Positions 37,413 through 45,664 of a DNA stretch of 64,000 nt are shown here, one piece after another; position 1 is the first letter of the stretch; every line of letters starts with the position of its first letter. The position numbers were made by a program, and so were the translations under genes. Below the pieces are notes generated by a model that was not told the DNA's origin, did not search any database, and saw only the letters and a list, made by a program, of their open reading frames with translations. The stretch is from Clostridia bacterium (GTDB lineage Bacteria; Bacillota; Clostridia; Oscillospirales; Acutalibacteraceae): NCBI GenBank assembly GCA_017474045.1, contig JAFUHX010000015.1:1-64000 (forward strand). Direction: 5' to 3'.

Positions 37413-40046
37413 ATGGGCAAGAAATTTGTTTATTTGTTCAAAGAAGGAAACGGCAGCATGAGAGAACTTCTTGGCGGTAAAGGTGCAAACCTTGCTGAAA
37501 TGACTAATCTCGGTCTTCCCGTTCCCCAGGGCTTCACTGTTACAACAGAAGCCTGCACGCAGTATTATGAAGACGGCCGCGTAATCAACGATGAGATTCA
37601 GGCTGAAATTATGGCAAACATCGACAAGATGGAAGAAATCACCGGCAAAAAGTTCGGCGATCTTGAAAATCCCCTTCTTGTTTCTGTTCGTTCAGGTGCC
37701 CGCGCATCAATGCCCGGCATGATGGACACAATTCTTAACCTTGGTCTTAACGAAGACGTTGTTAAGGTTATGGCTGAAAAGTCAGGCAACGAAAGATGGG
37801 CTTATGACTGCTACAGACGTTTCATTCAGATGTATTCTGACGTTGTTATGGAAGTTGGTAAGAAATACTTTGAAGAGCTTATCGACAAAATGAAAGAAGA
37901 CAGAGGAGTTACTCAGGATACAGAGCTCACAGCTGCTGATCTTAAGGAACTCGCAGAGCAGTTCAAGGCTGAATACAAAGCAAAGATCGGTTCAGATTTC
38001 CCCACCGATCCCAAAGAGCAGCTTATGGGTGCTGTTAAAGCTGTTTTCCGTTCATGGGACAACCCCCGTGCAAACGTATATCGCCGCGACAACGACATTC
38101 CTTATTCATGGGGTACTGCCGTTAACGTTCAGGCAATGGCTTTCGGTAACATGGGCGAAGATTGCGGAACAGGTGTTGCTTTCACCCGTGACCCCGCAAC
38201 AGGCGAAAAGAAACTCATGGGTGAGTTCCTCACAAATGCACAGGGCGAAGACGTTGTTGCCGGTGTAAGAACTCCCATGCCTATCGCTGAAATGGCAAAC
38301 AAATTCCCTGCAGCTTACAAGCAGTTCACAGAAGTTTGCGAGCTTCTTGAAAAGCACTACAGAGACATGCAGGATATGGAATTCACAGTTGAAAACGAAA
38401 AACTCTATATGCTTCAGACCCGTAACGGTAAGAGAACAGCTCAGGCTGCTCTTAAGATCGCTTGCGACCTCGTTGACGAAGGAATGAAGACTGAAGAAGA
38501 AGCAGTTGCAATGATCGATCCCAGAAACCTCGACACTCTTCTTCATCCCCAGTTCGATGCTAAAATTCTTAAGAAGGCAGAGCCCATGGGCAAAGGCCTT
38601 GGTGCATCTCCCGGTGCTGCTTGCGGTAAAGTAGTGTTCACTGCTGAAGACGCAGAAGCTTGGAACGCAAAGGGCGAAAAGGTTATTCTTGTTCGTCTTG
38701 AAACATCTCCTGAAGACATTACCGGTATGAAGGCTTCTCAGGGTATTCTTACTGTTCGTGGCGGTATGACTTCTCACGCAGCCGTTGTTGGTCGTGGTAT
38801 GGGTACATGCTGCGTATCAGGTTGCTCAGAAATCGTTATGGACGAAGAAAACAAGAAGTTCACTCTTGCCGGCAAGACATTTGTTGAAGGTGACGTTATT
38901 TCAATCGACGGTTCAACAGGTAACATCTATGACGGTGCTATCCCCACAGTTGACGCTCAGATCGCCGGTGAATTCGGAAGAATCATGGGCTGGGCAGACA
39001 AGTTCAGAACCCTTAAGGTAAGAACAAACGCAGACACTCCTGCTGACGCTAAGAAAGCTCGCGAGCTCGGCGCAGAAGGTATCGGTCTTTGCCGTACAGA
39101 GCATATGTTCTTTGAAGCAGACAGAATTGCTGCATTCAGAGAAATGATCTGCTCAGACACTGCTGAAGAAAGAGAAGCAGCTCTTGCTAAGATTCTTCCC
39201 ATGCAGCAGTCAGACTTCGAAGCTCTTTATGAAGCTCTTGAAGGCAACCCTGTAACAATCCGTTTCCTTGATCCTCCTCTTCATGAGTTCGTTCCCACTG
39301 AAGAAGCAGACATCGCAGCTCTCGCTGAGGCTCAGGGCAAGAGCGTTGAAACAATTAAGGCAATTATCGCTTCTCTCCACGAATTCAACCCCATGATGGG
39401 TCACCGTGGATGCCGTCTTGCAGTTACCTATCCTGAAATTGCAAAGATGCAGACAAGCGCTGTAATCCGTGCTGCAATCAACGTTCAGAAGGCTCATCCC
39501 GACTGGAAGATCGTTCCTGAAATCATGATTCCTCTTGCAGGCGACGTTAAGGAACTTAAATATGTTAAGAAGTTTGTTGTTGAAACTGCAGATGCAGAAA
39601 TCGCAGCAGCAGGCGTAGAACTTAAATATGAAGTTGGAACAATGATCGAAATTCCCAGAGCATGTCTCACAGCTGATGAAATTGCTGAAGCTGCAGACTT
39701 CTTCTGCTTCGGAACAAACGACCTTACCCAGATGACATTCGGCTTCAGCCGTGATGACGCCGGTAAGTTCCTCGATGCATATTATGATGCAAAGATCTTC
39801 GAAAACGATCCCTTTGCAAAGCTCGACCAGAACGGCGTAGGCAAGCTTATGGATATGACTCTTAAGCTTGGCAAGCCCGTAAATCCTGCTCTTCACTGCG
39901 GTATCTGCGGTGAACACGGCGGCGATCCCTCATCAGTTGAGTTCTGCCACAAGATCGGTCTTGACTATGTATCATGCTCACCCTTCCGTGTGCCCATCGC
40001 AAGACTTGCAGCCGCACAGGCTGCTATTAACGAAGGAAGGAAGTAA
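37413..40046 (+). CDS. ppdK: pyruvate, phosphate dikinase
   Basis: About 877 residues from MGKKFVYLF, with AGAAGGAG upstream. The N-terminal ATP-grasp domain, central phosphohistidine domain with GGMTSHAAVVGRGMG (catalytic His), and C-terminal PEP/pyruvate barrel (GTNDLTQMTFGFSRDD and CGICGEHGGDP) are complete. It interconverts pyruvate plus ATP and Pi with phosphoenolpyruvate, AMP and PPi, a central glycolytic step in many anaerobes. The codon choice is biased towards C-ending and common codons, as for a highly expressed gene. It is the last chromosomal gene before the mobile element. Confidence 0.97.
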   Translation: MGKKFVYLFKEGNGSMRELLGGKGANLAEMTNLGLPVPQGFTVTTEACTQYYEDGRVINDEIQAEIMANIDKMEEITGKKFGDLENPLLVSVRSGARASMPGMMDTILNLGLNEDVVKVMAEKSGNERWAYDCYRRFIQMYSDVVMEVGKKYFEELIDKMKEDRGVTQDTELTAADLKELAEQFKAEYKAKIGSDFPTDPKEQLMGAVKAVFRSWDNPRANVYRRDNDIPYSWGTAVNVQAMAFGNMGEDCGTGVAFTRDPATGEKKLMGEFLTNAQGEDVVAGVRTPMPIAEMANKFPAAYKQFTEVCELLEKHYRDMQDMEFTVENEKLYMLQTRNGKRTAQAALKIACDLVDEGMKTEEEAVAMIDPRNLDTLLHPQFDAKILKKAEPMGKGLGASPGAACGKVVFTAEDAEAWNAKGEKVILVRLETSPEDITGMKASQGILTVRGGMTSHAAVVGRGMGTCCVSGCSEIVMDEENKKFTLAGKTFVEGDVISIDGSTGNIYDGAIPTVDAQIAGEFGRIMGWADKFRTLKVRTNADTPADAKKARELGAEGIGLCRTEHMFFEADRIAAFREMICSDTAEEREAALAKILPMQQSDFEALYEALEGNPVTIRFLDPPLHEFVPTEEADIAALAEAQGKSVETIKAIIASLHEFNPMMGHRGCRLAVTYPEIAKMQTSAVIRAAINVQKAHPDWKIVPEIMIPLAGDVKELKYVKKFVVETADAEIAAAGVELKYEVGTMIEIPRACLTADEIAEAADFFCFGTNDLTQMTFGFSRDDAGKFLDAYYDAKIFENDPFAKLDQNGVGKLMDMTLKLGKPVNPALHCGICGEHGGDPSSVEFCHKIGLDYVSCSPFRVPIARLAAAQAAINEGRK

Positions 40047-40048
40047 TT

Positions 40049-40200
40049 TTGGCCTGATTTCAAGGGTAAATCAAAGCTCTTTTGTGCGAGTTTATCAAAA
40101 AATCTTCACAAAAGACGATGCAAAGGCTTACCTTTACGCAGAGTCAACAAAACACAGAATCCTACAATGGCAGGATATTGAATTAAATATCTTGATTTAA
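40049..40200 (+). pseudogene. open gene fragment at the element boundary
   Basis: Starting right after the ppdK stop, an uninterrupted frame reads GLISRVNQSSFVRVYQKIFT, continues through DDAKAYLYAESTKHRI and ends at TAA 40198-40200. It has no start codon or ribosome binding site of its own; the frame extends back only as the +1 frame of ppdK. It looks like the C-terminal end of a protein cut off by integration. The family is not recognised. Confidence 0.35.
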
Positions 40201-40211
40201 AAAAACAAATT

Positions 40212-40245
40212 AGAGCTATGTCATTCATTTGGCATAGCTCTTTTT
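40212..40245 (+). terminator. terminator after ppdK and boundary fragment
   Basis: AGAGCTATG pairs with CATAGCTCT around a 12-nt loop, followed by TTTT. Confidence 0.8.
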
Positions 40246-40335
40246 GTATTTTATCTCGTTTTTGTTTAGTTATCTTTTAAATAATAATGATAATGAATAA
40301 GGACTCTATCATCCGTGCTGGTTGATAAAGTCCTT

Positions 40336-40629
40336 TTACTTTTTATTCTTTTTACGGAGTGTTTCTATGGTAATTAGAAGAAAGTGCATATCCTCGTCTG
40401 AGAGGTCAGATACATCTATCATCTTCTTATGGTCAATGCCTAAGAGATAATCAGTTGTAACGTGAAAAATATCTGCTAACTGAATGAGTACATCCGGCGA
40501 AGGTGTTCTCTCCTGCAATTCATAGTAAGATACCACAGACTTAGTTATGCTTAACCGCTTGGCTAATTCTGTTTGGGTCATTCCTGCTTCTGTACGCAGA
40601 GTTTTTAGCTTATCTCCAAAGTTGACCAT
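40336..40629 (-). CDS. Cro/CI-type (XRE) repressor
   Basis: 97 residues. A helix-turn-helix at about 8-62 (LRTEAGMTQTELAKRLSITK, then VVSYYELQERTPSPDVL) is typical of XRE regulators. The C-terminal part is short and may dimerise. ATG is preceded by CGGAGG. The gene is divergent from the lipoprotein gene, and a palindrome sits between them. It is the best candidate for the element's master repressor. Confidence 0.9.
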   Translation of the reverse strand: MVNFGDKLKTLRTEAGMTQTELAKRLSITKSVVSYYELQERTPSPDVLIQLADIFHVTTDYLLGIDHKKMIDVSDLSDEDMHFLLITIETLRKKNKK

Positions 40630-40654
40630 ATTAACACCTCCGTTCTAAGATAGT

Positions 40655-40671
40655 TTACATTATTAGTGTAA
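40655..40671. promoter_or_regulatory. candidate operator of the XRE repressor
   Basis: TTACA-TTATTAG-TGTAA is a 17-bp interrupted palindrome in the divergent intergenic region, about 25 bp upstream of the repressor start. Confidence 0.4.
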
Positions 40672-40700
40672 GTATTGGGTTGAAATGTGTATCAATCCAG

Positions 40701-40729
40701 TTGACATTAAATAAAAAGTATGCTAAAAT
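40701..40729 (+). promoter_or_regulatory. sigma-A promoter of the lipoprotein operon
   Basis: TTGACA and TAAAAT with 17-bp spacing. The -10 is overlapped by AGTATGCTAAAA, and a second AGTATGCG lies just downstream. The same motif occurs at other element promoters. Confidence 0.7.
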
Positions 40730-40789
40730 GTACTTGCAGTATGCGTTAGGTCATAATCTCATAGCTGAGAATAAAGGAGCTTGCTTGCG

Positions 40790-41482
40790 ATGAATAACAT
40801 TAAAAAATCAATTAGCGTATTATTTGTTTTAATCATTACAATACTGCTGTGTAGTTGTGATGTTTCTCCGTCCTCTAATGATGGAAATAATGTATCTGAA
40901 TCATCTGGAATAGATGAACAATCTATATTTGTTGGCGAATGGAAATGTCTAAAAGAAAATTCCTGCAACAATATAGAAATAACTCTTTCAATTACACAGG
41001 AGAATGGAGAACTTAATGTTGTAAGAGATATGCAGAGTGGTTCTCCATCTGGGTCAAAAATCACTTTCTCTGTTGATATTCCTAAGGGAACTTCTTTTTA
41101 CTCGTCACATACAAAAGGTACATATGAGCTGAAAGATGACGTGTTACAGGAAACATTTGAAAACGGCAAAACAAATTACTACTCTGTTACCGGTGAGCTA
41201 TCGACAAATATTTGTGAATTTCCTTTCTGCTCAAAAGAATGTGGAGATGTAACATATTGTGAGGCTCATAACACAACTGATAAAAGGTATAGTTCTTTAA
41301 CCGATTCAAATAAGCAATCAATTTGTTATTATATAGAAGGAAGATACGATTACTACGATAGCCTTAACAATGGCTATGCTGGTGATAAATATTCTGACCA
41401 AATAATGCAGGAAGCAGCATCTAAATATGGAATTACCTCTGAACAGGCATACATAATTTGGATGAATTACTACTCATATTAA
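40790..41482 (+). CDS. predicted lipoprotein, unknown function
   Basis: About 230 residues; ATG has an AAGGAG site. A lipoprotein signal peptide ends in LLCSC (lipidated Cys about 23), followed by a Ser/Asn-rich linker. The exported part contains several Cys residues (NICEFPFCSKECGDV) and a C-terminal region ending MNYYSY. Not recognised. It is the first gene of the plus-strand run behind the repressor and probably a surface accessory factor of the element. Confidence 0.75.
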   Translation: MNNIKKSISVLFVLIITILLCSCDVSPSSNDGNNVSESSGIDEQSIFVGEWKCLKENSCNNIEITLSITQENGELNVVRDMQSGSPSGSKITFSVDIPKGTSFYSSHTKGTYELKDDVLQETFENGKTNYYSVTGELSTNICEFPFCSKECGDVTYCEAHNTTDKRYSSLTDSNKQSICYYIEGRYDYYDSLNNGYAGDKYSDQIMQEAASKYGITSEQAYIIWMNYYSY

Positions 41483-41496
41483 GGAAGGTAATAGAT

Positions 41497-42276
41497 ATGG
41501 CTCTTATCAAATGTCCTGAATGTGGAAAAGAAATTTCTGACAAGTCACCGGCTTGTATTCACTGTGGATTCCCTCTTGAAGCTGCTGAGTTGAAAGAGAG
41601 TGTAAACGGTATTGTTGTTTTATTTGAAGCGTATGCCGCTAATAGCGCATCTGTTGGAGATGTAAGTAACATCTTTTCAAATGTTATGCAAGAGGTATAT
41701 AATATTAAACAGAAACACAGTCAACAAGAAGCGACTGACTTAATCGCAAAAAGTATCATTGATGGTCTTAGTCTTATTCCCGGCAAACTTAGCTGGATGA
41801 ACGGCAAACAGTATTGTGAGATTATAAATTATAAAGCTCTGTCTGCTGAAGGTATGGATTATTTCTCTAATCAGCTTTATTCCGTACTCTCTATTCAAAA
41901 GTTCTATGATGACGGTAGTGGTGGTTACTGTTACATTACTCCATTCTTTTACGCTGCATATATGGTTTTGCAATATGGCTCTGAGAGTAATAAGGCAAAA
42001 CTAATGACCATACTCAAACATTCATTTGCTGGTAGCAAACAATCTTGGTATGACCACGTTGTTTCAATGTTCCGTCAGCACGGAGGCGGTAACTCAGTAC
42101 AGCAGATAGCCGCCGTTCAAAGTAGTCTGCAAAGCATTAAGTGTCCTGTTTGTGGCTCTACCAGAGTTAATAAAATATCAACAGCAAATAGACTTACCTC
42201 TGTGTTTGCGTTTGGACTTGCATCTTCCAAAATCGGAAAACAATATGAATGCAAATCCTGCAAACACAAATGGTAA
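41497..42276 (+). CDS. double zinc-ribbon protein, unknown function
   Basis: About 259 residues. An N-terminal zinc ribbon (CPECGKEISDKSPACIHCGF, residues 5-24) is followed by a helical middle region and a C-terminal zinc ribbon (CPVCGSTRV and CKSCKHKW). The last 50 residues are closely similar to those of the next gene (ASSKIGKQYEC is identical). AAGGAAGG precedes ATG. Zinc ribbons at both ends suggest protein or nucleic-acid binding; the role is unknown. Confidence 0.75.
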   Translation: MALIKCPECGKEISDKSPACIHCGFPLEAAELKESVNGIVVLFEAYAANSASVGDVSNIFSNVMQEVYNIKQKHSQQEATDLIAKSIIDGLSLIPGKLSWMNGKQYCEIINYKALSAEGMDYFSNQLYSVLSIQKFYDDGSGGYCYITPFFYAAYMVLQYGSESNKAKLMTILKHSFAGSKQSWYDHVVSMFRQHGGGNSVQQIAAVQSSLQSIKCPVCGSTRVNKISTANRLTSVFAFGLASSKIGKQYECKSCKHKW

Positions 42277-42290
42277 TAGGAGATGAGAAA

Positions 42291-43061
42291 ATGGGTAAAC
42301 ATTACTATTGTCCTTATTGTGGAGAAACACAATTTCCACATAGAACCGAGTGCGTGAAATGTCATTCCCGTGTTGGTTTAGTAGAATCAAAATATGACAG
42401 CACATATTATCAAGAAATGTCACAAAAGCGTTGCGGTGATTTTTCTCAATGGTATTCTTTTCTTTTACAGGAAATAAGACAAAATCCGTTATTCAATGAG
42501 GATTTATATTATGGCTCAGAGTATAAACAAGCTACGTCTAAGCCTATAACTAAACCTCAGGCAAAAGAAAAAGTTGAGGATGAAACTACAAGGCAAGCAA
42601 AAGCCATAAAGGAAATTGAATCCAAAAAAGCGAATAGCGGTAAGTATAGCCTTATTTCTGCTTTAATATCTATCGGCGCATTTGGATTAGCATTTGTGGT
42701 GGCACTTTTAAGCATTGAATTTATGATTTGGGTATGTGTCATTGCATCTGCTATTGGCTTCTTTGCATTTTTAGGTTTTTTAGGAGAGTGGCGAACATAT
42801 CAGAAAGATTTAGCGTTAGTCAAAGGCAATTTTAAAGAGTACGAAAAACTACTTGCTAAGAGAGCAGAAGATAACGCAAATTTCCAGCAAGCACAACAGC
42901 AACAATGGCAAAATACACATCCGGTCTGCCCCTCTTGTGGTAGCAGAAATACAAGTCGAATAGGTAATATAAATAGGGCGGCTTCTGTTGCTACTTGGGG
43001 TTTGGCTTCTTCTAAAATTGGTAAACAATACGAATGCAAGAATTGTAAACATAAGTGGTAA
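42291..43061 (+). CDS. zinc-ribbon membrane protein sharing its C-terminal module with the previous gene
   Basis: About 256 residues. It has an N-terminal zinc ribbon (CPYCGETQFPHRTECVKC), two membrane helices in the middle (about 130-175), a charged Gln/Asn linker and a C-terminal zinc ribbon ending ASSKIGKQYECKNCKHKW. The shared C-terminal module with the upstream gene implies duplication of one domain onto two different bodies. The AGGAGATG site lies within the end of the upstream gene's region, so the genes are probably co-transcribed. Confidence 0.75.
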   Translation: MGKHYYCPYCGETQFPHRTECVKCHSRVGLVESKYDSTYYQEMSQKRCGDFSQWYSFLLQEIRQNPLFNEDLYYGSEYKQATSKPITKPQAKEKVEDETTRQAKAIKEIESKKANSGKYSLISALISIGAFGLAFVVALLSIEFMIWVCVIASAIGFFAFLGFLGEWRTYQKDLALVKGNFKEYEKLLAKRAEDNANFQQAQQQQWQNTHPVCPSCGSRNTSRIGNINRAASVATWGLASSKIGKQYECKNCKHKW

Positions 43062-43067
43062 GGAACA

Positions 43068-43457
43068 ATGAAACAGCGAATAATCATAGCCGGAAGTAGA
43101 AATTTTAATGACTATCACTATTTGGAATATGTAGTTGACCGCTATTTCTCAAAGTTTGTCTCCGATAAAAAGGATGTGCAAATAATAAGCGGTACTGCCA
43201 AAGGTGCGGATAGTTTAGGAGAACTTTATGCCGAAAAGCACGGTATAGGGGTTATTCGTTGTCCTGCAAATTGGGATAAATATGGGAGAGCAGCCGGGTA
43301 CAGAAGAAATGAAGAAATGGCTATTCTCTCTATGTCCGATGGTTACACCGGAGTTTTACTTGCTTTCTGGGACGGTCTAAGCAGAGGTACTAAACATATG
43401 ATAGACCTTGCTGAAAAGCATAATGTTAAAGTGTATATTATAAAGATTAAGGCGTGA
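43068..43457 (+). CDS. SLOG-domain (DUF2493/YspA-like) protein
   Basis: 129 residues. The Rossmann-type SLOG fold shows IIIAGSRNF at the start, ISGTAKGADSLGELYA with the nucleotide-binding GTAKGAD, and RRNEEMA towards the end. SLOG proteins bind or sense nucleotides such as ADP-ribose and nucleotide signals, often in phage or defence contexts. DUF2493 members are common in phages and conjugative elements. It is the last gene of the five-gene run starting with the lipoprotein. Confidence 0.85.
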   Translation: MKQRIIIAGSRNFNDYHYLEYVVDRYFSKFVSDKKDVQIISGTAKGADSLGELYAEKHGIGVIRCPANWDKYGRAAGYRRNEEMAILSMSDGYTGVLLAFWDGLSRGTKHMIDLAEKHNVKVYIIKIKA

Positions 43458-43478
43458 CTTTTGACGGTCACGCCTCTT
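43451..43478. terminator. hairpin terminator at the end of the SLOG gene
   Basis: GGCGTGAC and GTCACGCC form an 8-bp stem; TCTTTCTT follows on the plus strand. The SLOG stop codon lies in the left arm. It may serve both convergent genes. Confidence 0.7.
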
Positions 43479-43484
43479 TCTTAT

Positions 43485-43994
43485 TTAGTCGATGGGATTA
43501 CAGCTAAAAGAATATTTCATAATTCCGGTATAATCTCCCGGAGTTCCCCATTGTGACATTTCAAGTCCGAAATACTTAACGCAGGAAGTACCAGACGGAA
43601 AATCTGATGCCGTGAAAGATACTATCGGTTCATTGGGAGTGGTCACAGTAACGGTGCTGTCACCCTCATATCTAAGAACAGAGCATTCGGTGCTTGCATA
43701 CTGGTCTGTGACGTGCTTCAAGCTAAGCATACCAGAGTCATTGAGATTGGTCACAAATACATCCAGAGAATATCCTTCCTCAATGTAACCGTCATTAACG
43801 GTCACTTCACAGATGGGTGTGTCCTTAATATTGATAGTTGCCGGAATGGTGATATTATAGTGTGAATAAACGTGTCCGGTAACTTCTAATTCACCAGAGC
43901 CAGCATAAGCATCTTCTGTTTCCGCTGCAAAGGCAGTGGTAGAGAATGAAGCTATCATAAGTACAGATAAAACTAACGCTAAAACCTTTTTCAT
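43485..43994 (-). CDS. secreted protein of unknown function
   Basis: 169 residues. The start at MKKVLALVL is supported by an AAAGGATT site; an upstream in-frame ATG extends into the previous gene. A clear signal peptide (LALVLSVLMIASFSTTAFA, cleavage before AETED) is followed by a beta-rich domain with short strands (ITIPATINI and YSLDVFVTNLNDSG) and two Cys. It resembles the low-complexity secreted proteins encoded with membrane partners on Firmicutes conjugative elements. It is probably co-transcribed with the next upstream gene (20-bp gap). Confidence 0.7.
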   Translation of the reverse strand: MKKVLALVLSVLMIASFSTTAFAAETEDAYAGSGELEVTGHVYSHYNITIPATINIKDTPICEVTVNDGYIEEGYSLDVFVTNLNDSGMLSLKHVTDQYASTECSVLRYEGDSTVTVTTPNEPIVSFTASDFPSGTSCVKYFGLEMSQWGTPGDYTGIMKYSFSCNPID

Positions 43995-44013
43995 ATTATT
44001 GTAAATCCTTTCT

Positions 44014-44493
44014 TCATTGAGAGTTGATTTCCAGCTTAACTTCTCCACTATTGAGAGTAGCTTTATTATTTAGTGCGTAACAGTCATAAACTAACCGGCA
44101 ATTTCCGTAAACCCCACGTTTCAATACTTGCGTGAGCTTGATATTATTTATATGCTCTGAAGGTGCAATGAAATCTGATTTATAGATTAGTGTACCGTCA
44201 GACAGATATAGAGAAATAACAAAATAGCAAGGGTTATTATTGGGATTAAAGAAATCTACCTTCTGTTCTAATTGACCAGCTTTGAGGTTGATTCCGGTTA
44301 CGCCGGGAATAGTGATTGACTTGTCCTCATAATCAATAGCCGGTGTAAAGTCAAGTGTGCTGGATGTCGTTGTGGATGGCGTGTCTCCCTTGTCAGGCGG
44401 CTTATTTACATTGCAAGACCGCAAAAGGAAAATTAACAATACCAGAATTACTATCACAGCGATAAGAATTAAAAATATGTGCATTTTCTTCAC
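44014..44493 (-). CDS. single-pass membrane protein with extracellular domain
   Basis: 159 residues from GTG, with AAAGGAAG upstream. One N-terminal helix (HIFLILIAVIVILVLLIFLL, about 5-24) is followed by a Pro/Thr-rich linker (KGDTPSTTTSSTLD) and an extracellular beta-rich domain. It is not recognised. Its partner is the secreted protein immediately downstream, so a surface complex is plausible. Confidence 0.65.
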   Translation of the reverse strand: MKKMHIFLILIAVIVILVLLIFLLRSCNVNKPPDKGDTPSTTTSSTLDFTPAIDYEDKSITIPGVTGINLKAGQLEQKVDFFNPNNNPCYFVISLYLSDGTLIYKSDFIAPSEHINNIKLTQVLKRGVYGNCRLVYDCYALNNKATLNSGEVKLEINSQ

Positions 44494-44572
44494 TGCTTGC
44501 TTCCTTTCTCCTAAGATAGCTTGTACCTATTTTAAAGTGAAAAGAAGAAATGATAAAGGCAAAGTTGGTGTG

Positions 44573-44904
44573 TTATTTTTTCCTCCAGCGATATATTGTT
44601 TTGTTGTCTCCGCTAAAAGTATCATCTGAGCCGGAGATTACTTTCTCTATTGTTGGTTTGGAGTAGTGCTTAAACTTCTCAATGAAATCTGGAATTTCTG
44701 TATGTACCTGACCGCATTTAAGGCATTGTAAACGCCTTAAAGTAAAGGTGTATCTGTTTCCCTCAGAGTCCTTAACAAGCCTTTTACGGCTGTCCCTGAC
44801 CCTCATAGGGGACTTGCAAGAGGGACAAACGGGTGTGTCGAGATTACAGACTACATAGCCCCTTTTTTACGCTGTAAAATGGTGTAGTTGGTTGCGATAA
44901 TCAT
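44573..44904 (-). pseudogene. DUF6431-like zinc protein with -1 frameshift
   Basis: ATG at 44902-44904 has AAGGAGGG upstream and starts MIIATNYTILQRKKG, then meets TAG 15 codons further on. Reading -1 across the A-run (six Ts on the plus strand, 44863-44868) continues GYVVCNLDTPVCPSCKSPMR and runs to a KHYSKPTIEKV region and the YRWRKK end. Cys motifs CPSCKS and CLKCGQ fit the DUF6431 family. So either a real 1-nt frameshift or a programmed -1 slip on AAAAAAG produces the full protein. A start at Met in PMRVRDSRKR is possible but has no site. Confidence 0.6.
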
Positions 44905-44957
44905 ATGATTACCCTCCTTAATAAAAATAGTATGCTTTCGGTATAAGATGTTACACT

Positions 44958-44997
44958 TTCGCATACTTATTATATATCATAAATTGAAATAAGACAA
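44958..44997 (-). promoter_or_regulatory. sigma-A promoter with AGTATGCGAAA operator-like site
   Basis: On the minus strand TTGTCT and TATAAT are spaced 17 bp; AAGTATGCGAAA follows directly downstream of the -10 (44958-44969). It drives the DUF6431 gene. An inverted AGTATGC copy lies at 44929-44935. Confidence 0.6.
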
Positions 44998-45122
44998 GAC
45001 ACAGAGATTAGAGCATAAATGAATGTATTTGTGTTTTAATCTCTATGCCTTAATCAAGCATAGATAATCCCATAGTGGCAGTCTTAATTGTATCGGAATT
45101 AGGATTGCTTTTCACGATTTAA

Positions 45123-45156
45123 GCCGTGTAGTTCGTAATGAATTGCACGGCTTTTT
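45123..45156 (+). terminator. terminator upstream of terS
   Basis: GCCGTG and CACGGC with a 17-nt loop, followed by TTTTT. No gene is supported in the rest of the 304-bp gap 44905-45208. Confidence 0.65.
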
Positions 45157-45208
45157 CTATTTTATAAATCAAAAAAAATATATCAATGAAAGGACGATTT
45201 TATTTACT

Positions 45209-45649
45209 ATGGCTGCTGAAAAAAGTATTATTAGAACTTTAAAACAGATGTTAAATAATGATGCGATTATGTACTATATCCTCTGGAAATATGCTCCCGA
45301 TGCTATCCCTGAGGAAGATAATATTAAAACCTATTCAGATTTGTGCAATAATTATAAGGCTTTGAAAGGACGTACAGAACAAAGCGTTGAGAAGTCTCTC
45401 TATAAAGAGGAGGTTCAGGCTGCAATCAAGTTATTGTTGAAACGTCTGGACGGCAAGAGAGATATTGAATTACTCAACAAATATTATGACTTGGCAATGA
45501 GTGGAGACGTGCAAGCTCTGAAGGCGTATATGGAATTTAAGACTAAGTTCTTTAAGGACAGTGAGGATGACGAACTCAAAGCCATTTTGAACGGTGCAAG
45601 TACCAGCGTGGACTACTCAGACACAGAAGATTTTAAGATGGAATTTTAA
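45209..45649 (+). CDS. terS: terminase small subunit
   Basis: 146 residues from ATG. An upstream in-frame ATG falls in the terminator and is rejected. It is a helical protein with an N-terminal HTH-like part and a C-terminal tail, of the length and position expected for TerS: directly before the large subunit with a 15-bp gap. TerS recognises the packaging site on DNA and recruits TerL. The family is inferred mainly from context and general character. Confidence 0.7.
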   Translation: MAAEKSIIRTLKQMLNNDAIMYYILWKYAPDAIPEEDNIKTYSDLCNNYKALKGRTEQSVEKSLYKEEVQAAIKLLLKRLDGKRDIELLNKYYDLAMSGDVQALKAYMEFKTKFFKDSEDDELKAILNGASTSVDYSDTEDFKMEF

Positions 45650-45664
45650 TAAGGCGGTGATACA

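Noticed and set aside
38106..38777. Long antisense open frame inside ppdK (also 39210-39917)
   Set aside because: Cys/Phe-rich product mirrors the strong codon bias of ppdK; no start signal; ppdK motifs are intact.
45143..45208. Upstream in-frame ATG for the terminase small subunit
   Set aside because: Lies within the terminator hairpin and has no ribosome binding site; ATG 45209 is better.
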